The notes below the pieces were generated by a model. It ran no database searches, was not told where the DNA came from, and saw only the letters and a program-made list of their open reading frames with translations. A stretch of 64,000 nucleotides of DNA from Tepidibacter formicigenes DSM 15518. Lineage in GTDB: Bacteria; Bacillota; Clostridia; Peptostreptococcales; Peptostreptococcaceae. The stretch covers positions 32,811 through 96,810 of the forward strand of contig NZ_FRAE01000006.1 of the NCBI RefSeq assembly GCF_900142235.1, written 5' to 3'. The position numbers were made by a program, and so were the translations under genes. Below, one piece after another: positions 28,933-38,102 of the stretch; positions within the stretch are counted from its first letter, which is position 1, and each line of letters starts with the position of its first letter.

Positions 28933-30679
28933 AGTTTGCAACAGGAATTGATAATTGCTGTCCTGGGAATATTAAATTTGGATTTTTTAAAGAGTTAAAC
29001 TTAGCAATTTTTTGCCACTTAACATTATATTTTCTTCCTATTTTATAAAGTGCATCTCCTTTTTTAACTGTGTAAACTATTGTATTTTTAGGCTCTTTAA
29101 CTTTAACTTGTTGAACCTTTTCTTCTTTCACTTCTTGTTTTTGCTCTTTAACTATTAAACGTTCTTCTTTTGTATAATTTAATTCTTTAGCTTCTTTAAC
29201 AGCTTGAATTAAAGCATCTCTTATAGCAACAGTTTCACCTAAAGCTTTAGCTTCTTTAAATATTGTGTATCCATCTCCACCACTTGCCATAAAATCATTA
29301 GTTACAACTTTATATGTTTTATTTAAATCTACTTCTTCACCACTATCTAAAGTCATTTTAACAACTTTATTACCTTTTTCTGCACCTTTTATGTACTCAA
29401 CTTTTACACCTGAAAATTGTACTGATCCAATTTCTTTGTTTTCTATTCCATGTTCAAATATTTCTTTTATTTGAGCTCCTGTCATTTCAAAAGAAGATAA
29501 TACATTATCAAAAGGCATTACTTCATACATTTTTCCAACTGTAATATCTCCTACAGGAATATTAGTTCTAAGTCCTCCACCATTAGTTACAGCAATATCT
29601 GCATTTTCTAATTTCTTCATTACATCTGTAGTCCATTGACCTAAAGTACTAGTAGTATAATCGTAACGATTATGATCTAAGTTAGTTATTGTTTTTCCTA
29701 TAACTTCATTTAAAATAGGCCCTACTTTTTTTGTATATTCATCTACTATTTTCTTAGTAGCTTCATCATCCTTTAATGTAGCTTTTCTTTCTTCTCGATA
29801 TAATAAATCTAAAGAAGCTTCTTTTTTAATTATTTCTTTTTTATCTTTATCTACAATAAAAGAAATTTTTCCTAAAGCTCTTCCATATTTATATCCTTGA
29901 ACTATAGGCACATTATTTACAAATCCTGCTATTCTTTGATGAGTATGTCCTGCAATAACGGCATCTACACCATCTACATAAGCTAAATCAGCTACTTCTC
30001 CTGTAATTTTTTTAGTCTCCTTATCTTGAAATCCACCTAAATGAGTTAAAAGTATGATAATATCTGCTTCTTTTTTAACTTTAGGAACTAATTCTTTTGC
30101 AACTTCAACTGGATTTTTAAATTCTATTCCCTCTACATTTTGAGGTTTTGTTTTGTAAGCTGTTTCAGGAGTTGCAAGCCCTATTATACCTAGTTTTATT
30201 CCATCTACATCAACAATACTATAAGGGTCTGCCCAAGTTACAGGCTCATTTGTATTCTTATCATAAATATTTGCTGCTAAAAATGGAACTCCTGATAATT
30301 CTTCCCATTTTTCTATTTTATCTAATCCCCAATCAAATTCATGATTTCCTACTGCTGAAAACATAAAACCTGCTTCTTTCATCATTTTCGCAACCGGTTC
30401 CCCATATAATAAGTTAGATACAGCCGAACCATTAAAATTATCTCCAGCAGATAATACAATAGTGTTAGGATTATTTTCTTTTGCTTGTTTTATAGCATTA
30501 ACTAATTTTGCTGCACCTACATTTTTTCCACTCTCTTGTAATGAGCCATGGAAATCATTAATTTGTAAAATATCAATTGTTACTTCATTTGCTGCCTTTG
30601 CTACTGGAACTTGTCCAAACATAGTTAAAATCATTACAAAAGAAACTATGTAAGCAATGAAACGTTTTCTTAGATTCAA
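28931..30679 (-). CDS. Secreted 5'-nucleotidase/UshA-type phosphoesterase with LysM domain
   Basis: A 582-residue exported protein. A signal peptide ends near AKA (residue 29). The metallophosphoesterase domain carries NDFHGS, GDNFNGS, GNHEFDWG and GHTHQR metal-binding motifs. The 5'-nucleotidase C-terminal domain (TNGGGLRTNIPVG) is followed by a charged linker and one C-terminal LysM repeat (YTVKKGDALYKIG and onward), which should hold it to peptidoglycan. It would release nucleosides or phosphate outside the cell. The start is TTG with a GGAGGG site. A good promoter lies at 30733-30761. Confidence 0.93.
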   Translation of the reverse strand: MNLRKRFIAYIVSFVMILTMFGQVPVAKAANEVTIDILQINDFHGSLQESGKNVGAAKLVNAIKQAKENNPNTIVLSAGDNFNGSAVSNLLYGEPVAKMMKEAGFMFSAVGNHEFDWGLDKIEKWEELSGVPFLAANIYDKNTNEPVTWADPYSIVDVDGIKLGIIGLATPETAYKTKPQNVEGIEFKNPVEVAKELVPKVKKEADIIILLTHLGGFQDKETKKITGEVADLAYVDGVDAVIAGHTHQRIAGFVNNVPIVQGYKYGRALGKISFIVDKDKKEIIKKEASLDLLYREERKATLKDDEATKKIVDEYTKKVGPILNEVIGKTITNLDHNRYDYTTSTLGQWTTDVMKKLENADIAVTNGGGLRTNIPVGDITVGKMYEVMPFDNVLSSFEMTGAQIKEIFEHGIENKEIGSVQFSGVKVEYIKGAEKGNKVVKMTLDSGEEVDLNKTYKVVTNDFMASGGDGYTIFKEAKALGETVAIRDALIQAVKEAKELNYTKEERLIVKEQKQEVKEEKVQQVKVKEPKNTIVYTVKKGDALYKIGRKYNVKWQKIAKFNSLKNPNLIFPGQQLSIPVAN

Positions 30680-30732
30680 TACTATCCCTCCAATTCAAAT
30701 TTTATGATTAATATATGTACTAATTCAATTTA

Positions 30733-30761
30733 ATTATACTAGAACTTTTCTACATATTCAA
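30733..30761 (-). promoter_or_regulatory. Promoter of the 5'-nucleotidase gene
   Basis: TTGAAT (-35), a 17-nt spacer and TATAAT (-10) on the minus strand, about 55 nt before the start codon. Confidence 0.65.
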
Positions 30762-30854
30762 TATTTACTACAATATCTTTTTGATAATTCTGGTATTTTT
30801 TTAATTCAATTAATTTAATTGACATTTAATATATATAATGGTAAACTTAAAATG

Positions 30855-30913
30855 AAACCTCCTAAATTTTAGAAGGTTTTGTTTTTAATGTTTAAATCTA
30901 AAAATTAGGAGGT
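30855..30913 (+). promoter_or_regulatory. Structured leader of the zinc-ribbon gene
   Basis: AAACCTCCTAAATTTTAGAA forms a hairpin with AAGGTTT and is followed by TGTTTTT, like a weak terminator. The same 5' arm (ACCTCCTA, 30857-30864) is complementary to the Shine-Dalgarno region TAGGAGGT (30906-30913). Two exclusive folds are possible. Regulation is inferred only. Confidence 0.4.
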
Positions 30914-30919
30914 CTAGAA

Positions 30920-31072
30920 ATGGCAGATAAAACATTAGTTTGTAAAGATTGTGGAAAAGATTTTATATTTACCGAAGGAGAGCAAAAATTCTTTGAAGAA
31001 AAAGGATTTGAAAGCGAACCTAAAAGATGCATAGATTGTAGAAGAGCAAGAAGACAGCAAAACAACAAATAG
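30920..31072 (+). CDS. Small zinc-ribbon protein
   Basis: A 50-residue protein with CKDCGK near residue 8 and CIDCRRARR near residue 37, a four-cysteine zinc ribbon with a basic C-terminus. A perfect AGGAGG site stands 7 nt before the ATG. This family of tiny zinc-ribbon proteins is widespread in Clostridia and has no assigned function; nucleic-acid contact is plausible. It stands alone, with a strong terminator behind it. Confidence 0.85.
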   Translation: MADKTLVCKDCGKDFIFTEGEQKFFEEKGFESEPKRCIDCRRARRQQNNK

Positions 31073-31081
31073 ATATATGAT

Positions 31082-31113
31082 AAGGCTACTAATTATTAAT
31101 TAGTAGCCTTTTT
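31082..31113 (+). terminator. Terminator of the zinc-ribbon gene
   Basis: Perfect 13-bp stem AAGGCTACTAATT with a 3-nt loop followed by TTTTT-type tail. Confidence 0.8.
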
Positions 31114-31172
31114 AAAACCTCTCTATTTAAAATTTTTCTAAAATAGAGTTCTTTACAAAAAACTATAAATTT

Positions 31173-31334
31173 TTATACTTCTTCTTCAAATTGATCTTTA
31201 CCAACACCACATAAAGGACATAACCAATCTTCTGGTACATTTTCCCATGATGTTCCTGAGTTTACCCCATTATCTGGATCTCCTACCTCTGGATCATATA
31301 CATACCCACATACTACACATACATATTTTTTCAT
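31173..31334 (-). CDS. Rubredoxin
   Basis: A 53-residue iron protein with the two CxxCG knuckles, [10 protein letters not shown] near the N-terminus and [11 protein letters not shown] near the C-terminus, plus the typical VPEDWLCP segment. It carries one Fe(Cys)4 site and acts as an electron carrier, often in oxygen and peroxide detoxification in anaerobes. GGAGG site before the ATG. No partner oxidoreductase is adjacent. Confidence 0.97.
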   Translation of the reverse strand: MKKYVCVVCGYVYDPEVGDPDNGVNSGTSWENVPEDWLCPLCGVGKDQFEEEV

Positions 31335-31442
31335 ATTAATTTCCTCCTCTAATTTATCTTTTATTTTAAATTTTTAATTTTTTATATTAATAATTTACCC
31401 TTAAAAATAAATATTAAACAAATAAATAAAAATCGATTTTTT

Positions 31443-31874
31443 CTATTCAATAATATTTTTTTCAAAATATGAATTATTGTAAATATTAAATCCAATCTTT
31501 TTATAAAATTTAATTAAATAAATAATATCTTTTATAGTATCAATATGTTGATTATATTTATTTACTTTATTTTTAACTTTATCATATAGATTGTTAAACC
31601 TATAGACAGACTCTTTTATACATCCTTTGCAATTTCTTTTTTTTAAATACTTATAAGAACATATTTCTTCATCATTACACTTTTTTAGATTATCAAACAA
31701 TATATTTATATATTTACCTTTAAATTTAGAAACTTTTTCAATATTATTGGTATCAATTATTTCTGCCTTTAAATAATCTAATTTCTTATCAATATAATTA
31801 TTAATTTCTTGAAGCCTTTTTATCATTTTTTCATTTTTAATTTTTTTATTTTTTTTACACTTTCTATAAATCAA
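31443..31874 (-). CDS. Hypothetical lysine-rich protein
   Basis: A 143-residue cytoplasmic protein not recognised. It is helical and basic with a central cysteine group (CNDEEIC, then CKGC) around residues 60-82 that might bind a metal. The start is TTG behind GGGGGG. It stands alone between rubredoxin and the glucosidase operon. Confidence 0.55.
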   Translation of the reverse strand: MIYRKCKKNKKIKNEKMIKRLQEINNYIDKKLDYLKAEIIDTNNIEKVSKFKGKYINILFDNLKKCNDEEICSYKYLKKRNCKGCIKESVYRFNNLYDKVKNKVNKYNQHIDTIKDIIYLIKFYKKIGFNIYNNSYFEKNIIE

Positions 31875-31989
31875 GTTATCCCCCCAATTAATAGATTCAT
31901 TTTTTAATTAATATATATTCTTTATACATTAGCTTTACTCCAAAATTTAATTATCTTTGCAATCATTTTAATTTTCTTAATATAAAGAA

Positions 31990-32011
31990 AACCACCGCAT
32001 TTGCAGTGATT
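31990..32011 (-). terminator. Terminator of the ABC/glucosidase operon
   Basis: AATCACTGC pairs with GCGGTGGTT (G-U pairs included) around a 4-nt loop, followed by TTCTTT on the minus strand, just after the GH13 gene. Confidence 0.6.
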
Positions 32012-32025
32012 TTTGTTCTTATACC

Positions 32026-33690
32026 CTATATAATACTATACACTCTTGCTTCATAAGGTCTTAAAGTCATTTTATTATTTACAGTATCCTTTATTTCATA
32101 ATTATTTATAAGAAGATTAAATTCCTTATTTTCATATTCTTTTGGAATATTAAATTCAACTTCTTTATCAAAGAAATTAAGAATTACTAAAATTTCTTTA
32201 TCTTCTAATTTCCTAACATATGCAAATATATTTTTATCATCTTTATAAATTAAGTTTAAGTCTCCATAAACTATAACAGGATTTTCTTTTCTAAGATTTA
32301 TAAGCTTTTGATAGTAATAGAATATAGAATCTTTATCTTCTAATGCTTTTTTTACATTTATATATTTATAATTTGGATTTACATTAATCCACGGTGTAAC
32401 ATTTGTAAATCCTGCATTTTCACTATCATCCCACTGAACTGGAGTTCTTGCATTATCTCTTGATGTAAGTTTAATTTTATCAATCAAAGTACCTTCATCT
32501 ATTCCTTCTTCTATCTTTTCTTTATAATAATTAAGTGTCTCAACATCTCTATAGTCACTTATACTTTCAAAGTATGCATTAGTCATTCCTATTTCTTCAC
32601 CTTGATATATATATGGTGTTCCTTGGAATGTATGAATTAAAGTAGCTAGCATCTTAGCTGATTGTACTCTATATTCTTTATCATTTCCAAATCTAGATAC
32701 CATTCTAGGTTGGTCGTGGTTATTCATAAAAAGAGAATTCCAACCTCTATCCTTTAAATCTTCATACCATCTCATAAATATATCTTTTACATCCTTTAAG
32801 TTCCAATGGATTTTATTAAATTTATCACTTGAATCATTAGGCATATCCATAAGATCAAAATGAAATATCATGTTAAGTTCTTCTCTATCTTCACCTACAT
32901 ATAAATATCCCATAGAGGAAGGTACACAAGGAGCTTCTCCTACTGTCATTATATCGTATTTGCTAAATACTTCTTTATTCATCTCTTTTACATAATCATG
33001 TATTTTTGGCCCGTTTATATATATTCCATTAGGATTATCAACCACATTTGGAAATCCTTCTTTTTTAGAATACATATTAAATACATCCATTCTAAATCCA
33101 TCTACACCTTTATCAAGCCAATACTTCATCATCTTGTATATATCTTTTCTCATATTTTCATTTTCCCAGTTTAAATCTGGCTGCTTCTTAGTGAATAAAT
33201 GTAGATAGTATTGACCTGTTTCTTCGTGATACTCCCAAGCACTTCCTCCGAAAAAGGATTTCCAATTGTTTGGATATTCTCCTTTTTTACCATCTTTCCA
33301 TATAAAGTAGTCTCTATATGGATTATCCTTTGAAGATGAAGCCTCTACAAACCACTTGTGTTCATCAGAGCAATGATTTACCACTAAATCCATAAGTATC
33401 TTTATTCCTCTATCATGGGCTTCCTTTAGTAATCTATCAAAGTCCTCCATAGTTCCAAACTCATCCATTATATCTTCATAATCACTTATATCATATCCAT
33501 TGTCATCATTTGGAGATTTATAAATAGGGGATAGCCATATTACATCTATCCCTAACAATTTCAAATAGTCTAGCTTTTCTATTATTCCATTTAAATCCCC
33601 TATACCATCGCCATTTGAATCTTTAAAACTTCTAGGATATATTTGATATACTACAGCTTCTTTCCACCATGCCTTTTTCATTGTATTCAC
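32026..33690 (-). CDS. malL: GH13 oligo-1,6-glucosidase
   Basis: A 554-residue cytoplasmic alpha-glucosidase. GH13 regions visible are DLVVNH (I), GFRMDVFNM (II, nucleophile D202), VGEAP (III) and NNHDQPR (IV). Valine directly after the nucleophile (V203) is the residue typical of alpha-1,6-acting enzymes such as isomaltase and dextran glucosidase. Last gene of the ABC importer operon, so it should cut imported isomalto-oligosaccharides. No signal peptide. Confidence 0.92.
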   Translation of the reverse strand: MNTMKKAWWKEAVVYQIYPRSFKDSNGDGIGDLNGIIEKLDYLKLLGIDVIWLSPIYKSPNDDNGYDISDYEDIMDEFGTMEDFDRLLKEAHDRGIKILMDLVVNHCSDEHKWFVEASSSKDNPYRDYFIWKDGKKGEYPNNWKSFFGGSAWEYHEETGQYYLHLFTKKQPDLNWENENMRKDIYKMMKYWLDKGVDGFRMDVFNMYSKKEGFPNVVDNPNGIYINGPKIHDYVKEMNKEVFSKYDIMTVGEAPCVPSSMGYLYVGEDREELNMIFHFDLMDMPNDSSDKFNKIHWNLKDVKDIFMRWYEDLKDRGWNSLFMNNHDQPRMVSRFGNDKEYRVQSAKMLATLIHTFQGTPYIYQGEEIGMTNAYFESISDYRDVETLNYYKEKIEEGIDEGTLIDKIKLTSRDNARTPVQWDDSENAGFTNVTPWINVNPNYKYINVKKALEDKDSIFYYYQKLINLRKENPVIVYGDLNLIYKDDKNIFAYVRKLEDKEILVILNFFDKEVEFNIPKEYENKEFNLLINNYEIKDTVNNKMTLRPYEARVYSII

Positions 33691-33692
33691 TC

Positions 33693-34505
33693 CTATTTTA
33701 TGCTTCCTGCAGTAACACTTTTAATAATATGTTTTTGAGCAATAAAGTAGAATATTATAACTGGTATAATAGTTAATGTAAGTCCTGCAAGAGCTAAATG
33801 CCACTGCTTAGTATACTCTCCAAAGAAGAAGAATGTTCTAAGAGGTATAGTATGAGTTTCTGGTCTGTTTATAGTTAAAGATGGAAGTAAGAAGTCATTC
33901 CATATCCAAACTGTATTAAGTATTGACACTGTAATGGTAATAGGCTTTAATATAGGAAAAATAATATACCAAAATGTCTGCCATTTATTACATCCATCTA
34001 TAGTTGCTGCCTCATCTAACTCTTTAGGTATTCCCTTTACAAATCCATGGTATAAAAATACAGAAAGACTACATCCAAACCCTAAATACATAAACATAAG
34101 ACCTGGTATATTTAACATATTAAGCTTACCCATCAGACGCACAAGTGGAAGCATTACTGCTTGAAAAGGTATTAGCATTGCAGCTATTAACATGAAGAAT
34201 ATAAAACCACTCATCTTAGTTTTTGTTCTTTCAAGCATCCAAGCTGCCATGGCTGAAAACACAACTATTAAAACAATACTTCCAACCGTTATTATTAAGG
34301 AGTTTAAAAATACCTTCCAAAAATCTAATCTATTAAAAGCTTCAATAAAATTTTCAAACCTAAAAGAACTTGGTATACCTAATGTATCCTGAAATAATTC
34401 CTTCTTAGTTTTAAATGCATTTACAATTATAATATAAAATGGCGAAAGAAATACTAATCCTGTAATAATCCCTATAATGCCTAAAAGAAATTTTTTTGTC
34501 TTCAC
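33693..34505 (-). CDS. Sugar ABC transporter permease (MalG type)
   Basis: Integral membrane protein of 270 residues with six predicted helices and the permease EAA loop (ELDEAATIDGCNKWQTFWYIIFP) that contacts the ATPase. It pairs with the upstream permease, whose stop codon overlaps its start by 1 nt. CUT1-type carbohydrate importer. Confidence 0.93.
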   Translation of the reverse strand: MKTKKFLLGIIGIITGLVFLSPFYIIIVNAFKTKKELFQDTLGIPSSFRFENFIEAFNRLDFWKVFLNSLIITVGSIVLIVVFSAMAAWMLERTKTKMSGFIFFMLIAAMLIPFQAVMLPLVRLMGKLNMLNIPGLMFMYLGFGCSLSVFLYHGFVKGIPKELDEAATIDGCNKWQTFWYIIFPILKPITITVSILNTVWIWNDFLLPSLTINRPETHTIPLRTFFFFGEYTKQWHLALAGLTLTIIPVIIFYFIAQKHIIKSVTAGSIK

Positions 34506-35368
34506 TACATTTCCACCTCACCTTTTTTGCTAATATATACCTGAGTAAGAGTAATAACACCTATTACTATAAAGAATATAACTGCTTTTGCCTGTGCCAC
34601 ACCCATTTCATTAAATTTAAAAGCTGTATTATATATATTCATAGCAAGCATCTGAGTTGAATTTGCTGGTCCTCCTCCTGTTAAAGATAGATTTTGATCA
34701 TACAACTTAAATGAATTTGAAAGAGTTAAAAACATACTTACTGTAAACGCTGGTCGAACAAGTGGAAATACTATATGCTTTACTCTTTGCCAAGCATTAG
34801 CTCCATCTATTTTAGAAGCCTCTATTAATTCTTGAGGTATATTTTGAAGAGCTGCTATATATATAATCATTAAATATCCTGACATTTGCCAAGACATTAA
34901 AATAACAAGTCCCCAAAATCCTGTATGAGTATTGGAAAGCCATCCTAAGAGCCATTTTGCACCTGTAACTTCTCCTAAAGCTGCAAAAGCTTTTGTAAAT
35001 ATAAACTGCCATATAAAACCTAATATAAGTCCACCTATTAAGTTTGGCATAAAAAATATAGTTCTAAGAATATTACTTATCTTAAGTCCTCTTGTCACTA
35101 ATAACGCTAAAGAAAAACCTATTATATTTATAGTAATCACAGAAGCTATAGTAAATTTAGTTGTAAATATAAAAGATTCTAAAAATCCTTCATCTTTAAA
35201 AACTTTCATGTAATTTTCAAATCCAACAAACTGAATATTTGATTTTATTCCATTCCAATCTGTAAAAGAATAATATATACCAAACAATAAAGGTATTACA
35301 ACTACTATTGTAAAAGCAAATAATGCTGGTCCTACAAACCCCCAAAATGATAATTTATTTTTATTCAT
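34505..35368 (-). CDS. Sugar ABC transporter permease (MalF type)
   Basis: Membrane subunit of 287 residues with six helices and an EAA loop (ELIEASKIDGANAWQRVKHIVFP). It partners the MalG-type permease and the lipoprotein encoded upstream. No ATPase gene is in this operon; the MsmX-type ATPase at 38929-40041 probably serves it. Confidence 0.93.
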   Translation of the reverse strand: MNKNKLSFWGFVGPALFAFTIVVVIPLLFGIYYSFTDWNGIKSNIQFVGFENYMKVFKDEGFLESFIFTTKFTIASVITINIIGFSLALLVTRGLKISNILRTIFFMPNLIGGLILGFIWQFIFTKAFAALGEVTGAKWLLGWLSNTHTGFWGLVILMSWQMSGYLMIIYIAALQNIPQELIEASKIDGANAWQRVKHIVFPLVRPAFTVSMFLTLSNSFKLYDQNLSLTGGGPANSTQMLAMNIYNTAFKFNEMGVAQAKAVIFFIVIGVITLTQVYISKKGEVEM

Positions 35369-35414
35369 AAATTTCTCTCCTTTATATGCAACTTCTTATG
35401 TCGTATTTTTAAAA

Positions 35415-35445
35415 ATAGGAAAGCCTAAATACTAGACTTTCCTAT
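35415..35445 (-). terminator. Attenuator between binding protein and permeases
   Basis: ATAGGAAAG / CTTTCCTAT stem followed by TTTTTAAAAA on the minus strand. It should let more binding protein than permease be made from one promoter. Confidence 0.65.
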
Positions 35446-35453
35446 CTTATTAT

Positions 35454-36767
35454 CTATTTTCTTGCATCAGTCCAAGTAGCTTTGGCATTTTTAACTAATT
35501 CTTCCCAAGTCATTTCTTCAGAAAGATATTTTTGTATATCTGCACCAAGTTTATCCATTCCCCATCCTGTTGGATATCCCATGAATACCCATGGCATTGT
35601 TTTTCCTTCATTAGAATATCTTATTATTTCCTTTGCAAGTGTATCTTTAGGTTGTAAATTATCTCCTTCATATCCTTTGAAAGCTGGTATAAACTTAAAT
35701 TCATTTATTATTAAATCTTTTCCTTCATCAGAAGTATATAACCAATTTAAAAAGTCTTTTGCTACTGTTTTAACTTCATCATCTTTTGTAGTGTTTATAG
35801 CCCAATACATCGGAACACCTACTGGTATAGAATCTTCTTTTACTCCTTCAAGTGGCATAGGTAACATTCCTATATTTGCAGCTAATTCTTCATCAATACC
35901 TGCTACACTTCCATAAGCCCAATTACCTTGTTGTATTAAAGCAACTTGACCTAAAGCAAATAATTCTTCAACTTGAGTAGAATAATCTACACTATTTAAA
36001 GAAGCTTTTGTTCCATCTGGCTTATATCCATAATCAGCTTGAAGATCTACAAGTTTTTTTAGCGCATTTGCATATTTAAATTCTATATTTTTTGCATTAA
36101 ATGCATCTGTTGCACTTGAAAATTCATTTGAAAATGCAACATTTGATAAATGAAGCCCTGTTACCCAAGTTTCTTTACCTGGAAACGCTATTACTGATTT
36201 TAATCCTAATTCTTCTTTTTTAGAATCAAGAGTTTTTACTGCATTTTCTAAATCAGTAAAAGATTTTATACTTTCTGGGTTTATTCCAGCTTTTTTAAAT
36301 ATTTCTTTATTATATATAAATCCATATCCTTCTTGGTTAAAAGGCATACCATATACTTTTCCATCTTCTGTTACTGCATCTAAAACTCCATTGTAAGCCT
36401 CATTTACCCAAGATTCACTAGATAAATCCTCTAATTTTTCTTTCCAATCAATCATATCCTGAGGACCACCAATATTAAATATTGCAGGTTCTTCTCCTGA
36501 TGCAAACTTAGACTTTAAAGCTGCACCATAGTCATCTCCACCACCAACAGTTTGTATATTTATTTTTACATTAGGATTTTTCTCCATATATATTCCTGCT
36601 GCTTTTTCTAGAGCATCTTTAGCTTCTACTTTAAACTGAAATACATCTACATTTACTTTATTTCCACTATCAGCACTTTCTTGACTAGAAGAACCACAAG
36701 CAGTTAATGATACCATCAATGCTAAAATACATGTTAAAACTGAAAATAACTTCTTTTTAATTTTCAC
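35454..36767 (-). CDS. Sugar ABC transporter substrate-binding lipoprotein
   Basis: A 437-residue family 1 solute-binding protein. A signal peptide ends in the lipobox LTAC, with the lipidated cysteine near residue 25, and a Ser/Gly linker follows. The mature part has the extracellular sugar-binding fold (GSVAGIDEELAANIGMLPMP). First gene of the importer operon; the start is GTG. The promoter region carries a LacI/cre-type operator at 36802-36823. From the linked glucosidase, isomalto-oligosaccharides are the likely ligand. Confidence 0.93.
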   Translation of the reverse strand: MKIKKKLFSVLTCILALMVSLTACGSSSQESADSGNKVNVDVFQFKVEAKDALEKAAGIYMEKNPNVKINIQTVGGGDDYGAALKSKFASGEEPAIFNIGGPQDMIDWKEKLEDLSSESWVNEAYNGVLDAVTEDGKVYGMPFNQEGYGFIYNKEIFKKAGINPESIKSFTDLENAVKTLDSKKEELGLKSVIAFPGKETWVTGLHLSNVAFSNEFSSATDAFNAKNIEFKYANALKKLVDLQADYGYKPDGTKASLNSVDYSTQVEELFALGQVALIQQGNWAYGSVAGIDEELAANIGMLPMPLEGVKEDSIPVGVPMYWAINTTKDDEVKTVAKDFLNWLYTSDEGKDLIINEFKFIPAFKGYEGDNLQPKDTLAKEIIRYSNEGKTMPWVFMGYPTGWGMDKLGADIQKYLSEEMTWEELVKNAKATWTDARK

Positions 36768-36801
36768 CTTTCACCACTCCTTTTTATAAACTTTCGTCAA
36801 A

Positions 36802-36823
36802 TCAATGCAATCGTTTGCATTGA
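36802..36823. promoter_or_regulatory. LacI/cre-type operator before the importer operon
   Basis: Inverted repeat TCAATGCAATCG / TTTGCATTGA with a central CG. It matches the cre consensus WTGNAANCGNWNNCWW and equally the LacI-family pattern. It lies 35 nt upstream of the binding-protein start. Confidence 0.75.
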
Positions 36824-36836
36824 TTTTAAAATTTTT

Positions 36837-36895
36837 TCTATAGATTTTTTAATCTATAGAATTTATGTAAATCTAATAAATTTTATTAGATTTAA
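36837..36895 (-). terminator. Tandem hairpins after the lacI-type gene
   Basis: Two AT-rich hairpins follow the regulator stop on the minus strand: AAATCTAATAAA / TTTATTAGATTT, then TTCTATAGATT / AATCTATAGAA ending in AAAAAATTTT. GC content is low, so efficiency is uncertain. Confidence 0.5.
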
Positions 36896-36897
36896 AA

Positions 36898-37920
36898 CTA
36901 TATTATTTTAGTTGAATCTCTTTCTATTATTTTATATTCTACAATTTCTTTATTATTCTCTAATTTTTTATTGTTGTTTAATATATTAAATAATTTCTCA
37001 CAAGCTCTTTTTCCTAGTTGTACTGAATTTATATCTATAGAAGTTATAGATGGATTTGAATATTTTGCTAAAATACTATTATTAAAACTAGCTAACATAA
37101 TATCTTTAGGAACTTTATATTTTTCTTCTTTTATCTTTTTCATAGCTCCAAGACTCATTAAATCATCAGCTACTATAATAGAATCTGGTATATCATTTAA
37201 TTTTAAAAGCTTGTCTGTTAGTTTATATCCACTTTCCTCTGAAAATTTATCAGATATAAGATATTCATGATTAAATTTTATATTATTATCATTTAAAGCT
37301 TTTTTATATCCTTCAAATCTATTTTTAATAACTACAGAGTGAAGTTCTCCACCTATAAATGCTATTTTCTTTCTTCCTTTTTTTATTAAAAGAGAAGTTA
37401 ATTCATAGGATGCCTTTTCGTTATCATTATCTACACTAGGTATATCATCATATTCAAGACATGAACCTATTAAAACAAATGGAAAATTACTTTCTCTTAA
37501 ATATTTTATTGATTCATCTTTTTCATTAGAACGAGTTAGAATAATTCCATCCACTCTATTTCCTTTTATAACTCTTTTTAATACATCTACATCCTTTTCT
37601 CCTTCATGATTTGTAGCTATTAATATATCATAAGAGTTTTTTCCTGTAACAAGACTTATTCCTCTTAGACCTTCTTGGAAGAATGGATTCATAAATATAT
37701 CTTCCTCATATGAAGGCATTATAACTCCTATTGTATCTGTCTTTTTGTTTGCAAGACTTCTAGCTATTGAGTTAGGATAATAATTAAGTTCATTCATAAC
37801 TTTCAAAACCTTTTGTTTGGTTTTTTCACTTATTCTTGAATCATCAGATACTACCCTTGAAACTGTAGAAGGAGATACACCGGCCTTCATTGCTACATCT
37901 TTTAATGTCACATTCTTCAT
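36898..37920 (-). CDS. LacI-family transcriptional regulator
   Basis: A 340-residue repressor with the N-terminal helix-turn-helix (VTLKDVAMKAGVSPSTVSRVV, residues 4-24), hinge helix (SIARSLANKK) and a periplasmic-binding-protein-like effector domain. Operators with the same core stand before this gene (37995-38010) and before the importer operon, so self-regulation and control of the importer are likely. It could also be a CcpA-like global regulator, though genetic linkage points to a local one. Confidence 0.92.
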   Translation of the reverse strand: MKNVTLKDVAMKAGVSPSTVSRVVSDDSRISEKTKQKVLKVMNELNYYPNSIARSLANKKTDTIGVIMPSYEEDIFMNPFFQEGLRGISLVTGKNSYDILIATNHEGEKDVDVLKRVIKGNRVDGIILTRSNEKDESIKYLRESNFPFVLIGSCLEYDDIPSVDNDNEKASYELTSLLIKKGRKKIAFIGGELHSVVIKNRFEGYKKALNDNNIKFNHEYLISDKFSEESGYKLTDKLLKLNDIPDSIIVADDLMSLGAMKKIKEEKYKVPKDIMLASFNNSILAKYSNPSITSIDINSVQLGKRACEKLFNILNNNKKLENNKEIVEYKIIERDSTKII

Positions 37921-37994
37921 TATACTACTCCTTATTTAAAACAAATTCAATTTTCTATGTTCATTGGATAGAGAATATTTTTATCTTAGATTCC

Positions 37995-38010
37995 ATGCAA
38001 TCGTTTGCAT
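37995..38010. promoter_or_regulatory. LacI/cre-type operator before the lacI-type gene
   Basis: ATGCAATCGTTTGCAT, identical in core to the site at 36805-36820, located 75 nt upstream of the regulator's start codon. Confidence 0.75.
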
Positions 38011-38102
38011 TAATCTTTGTAATCCTATTTTATCATCTATTATTTTTTAAATCAAGGATAAGTTTTTAAATTTCATAATTTTTCAGACTTTTCCAGAGTA
38101 TT

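Noticed and set aside
30819..30839. TTGACA and TATAAT close together before the zinc-ribbon gene
   Set aside because: They are only 9 nt apart, too close to act as one promoter; either could belong to a different, less clear promoter.
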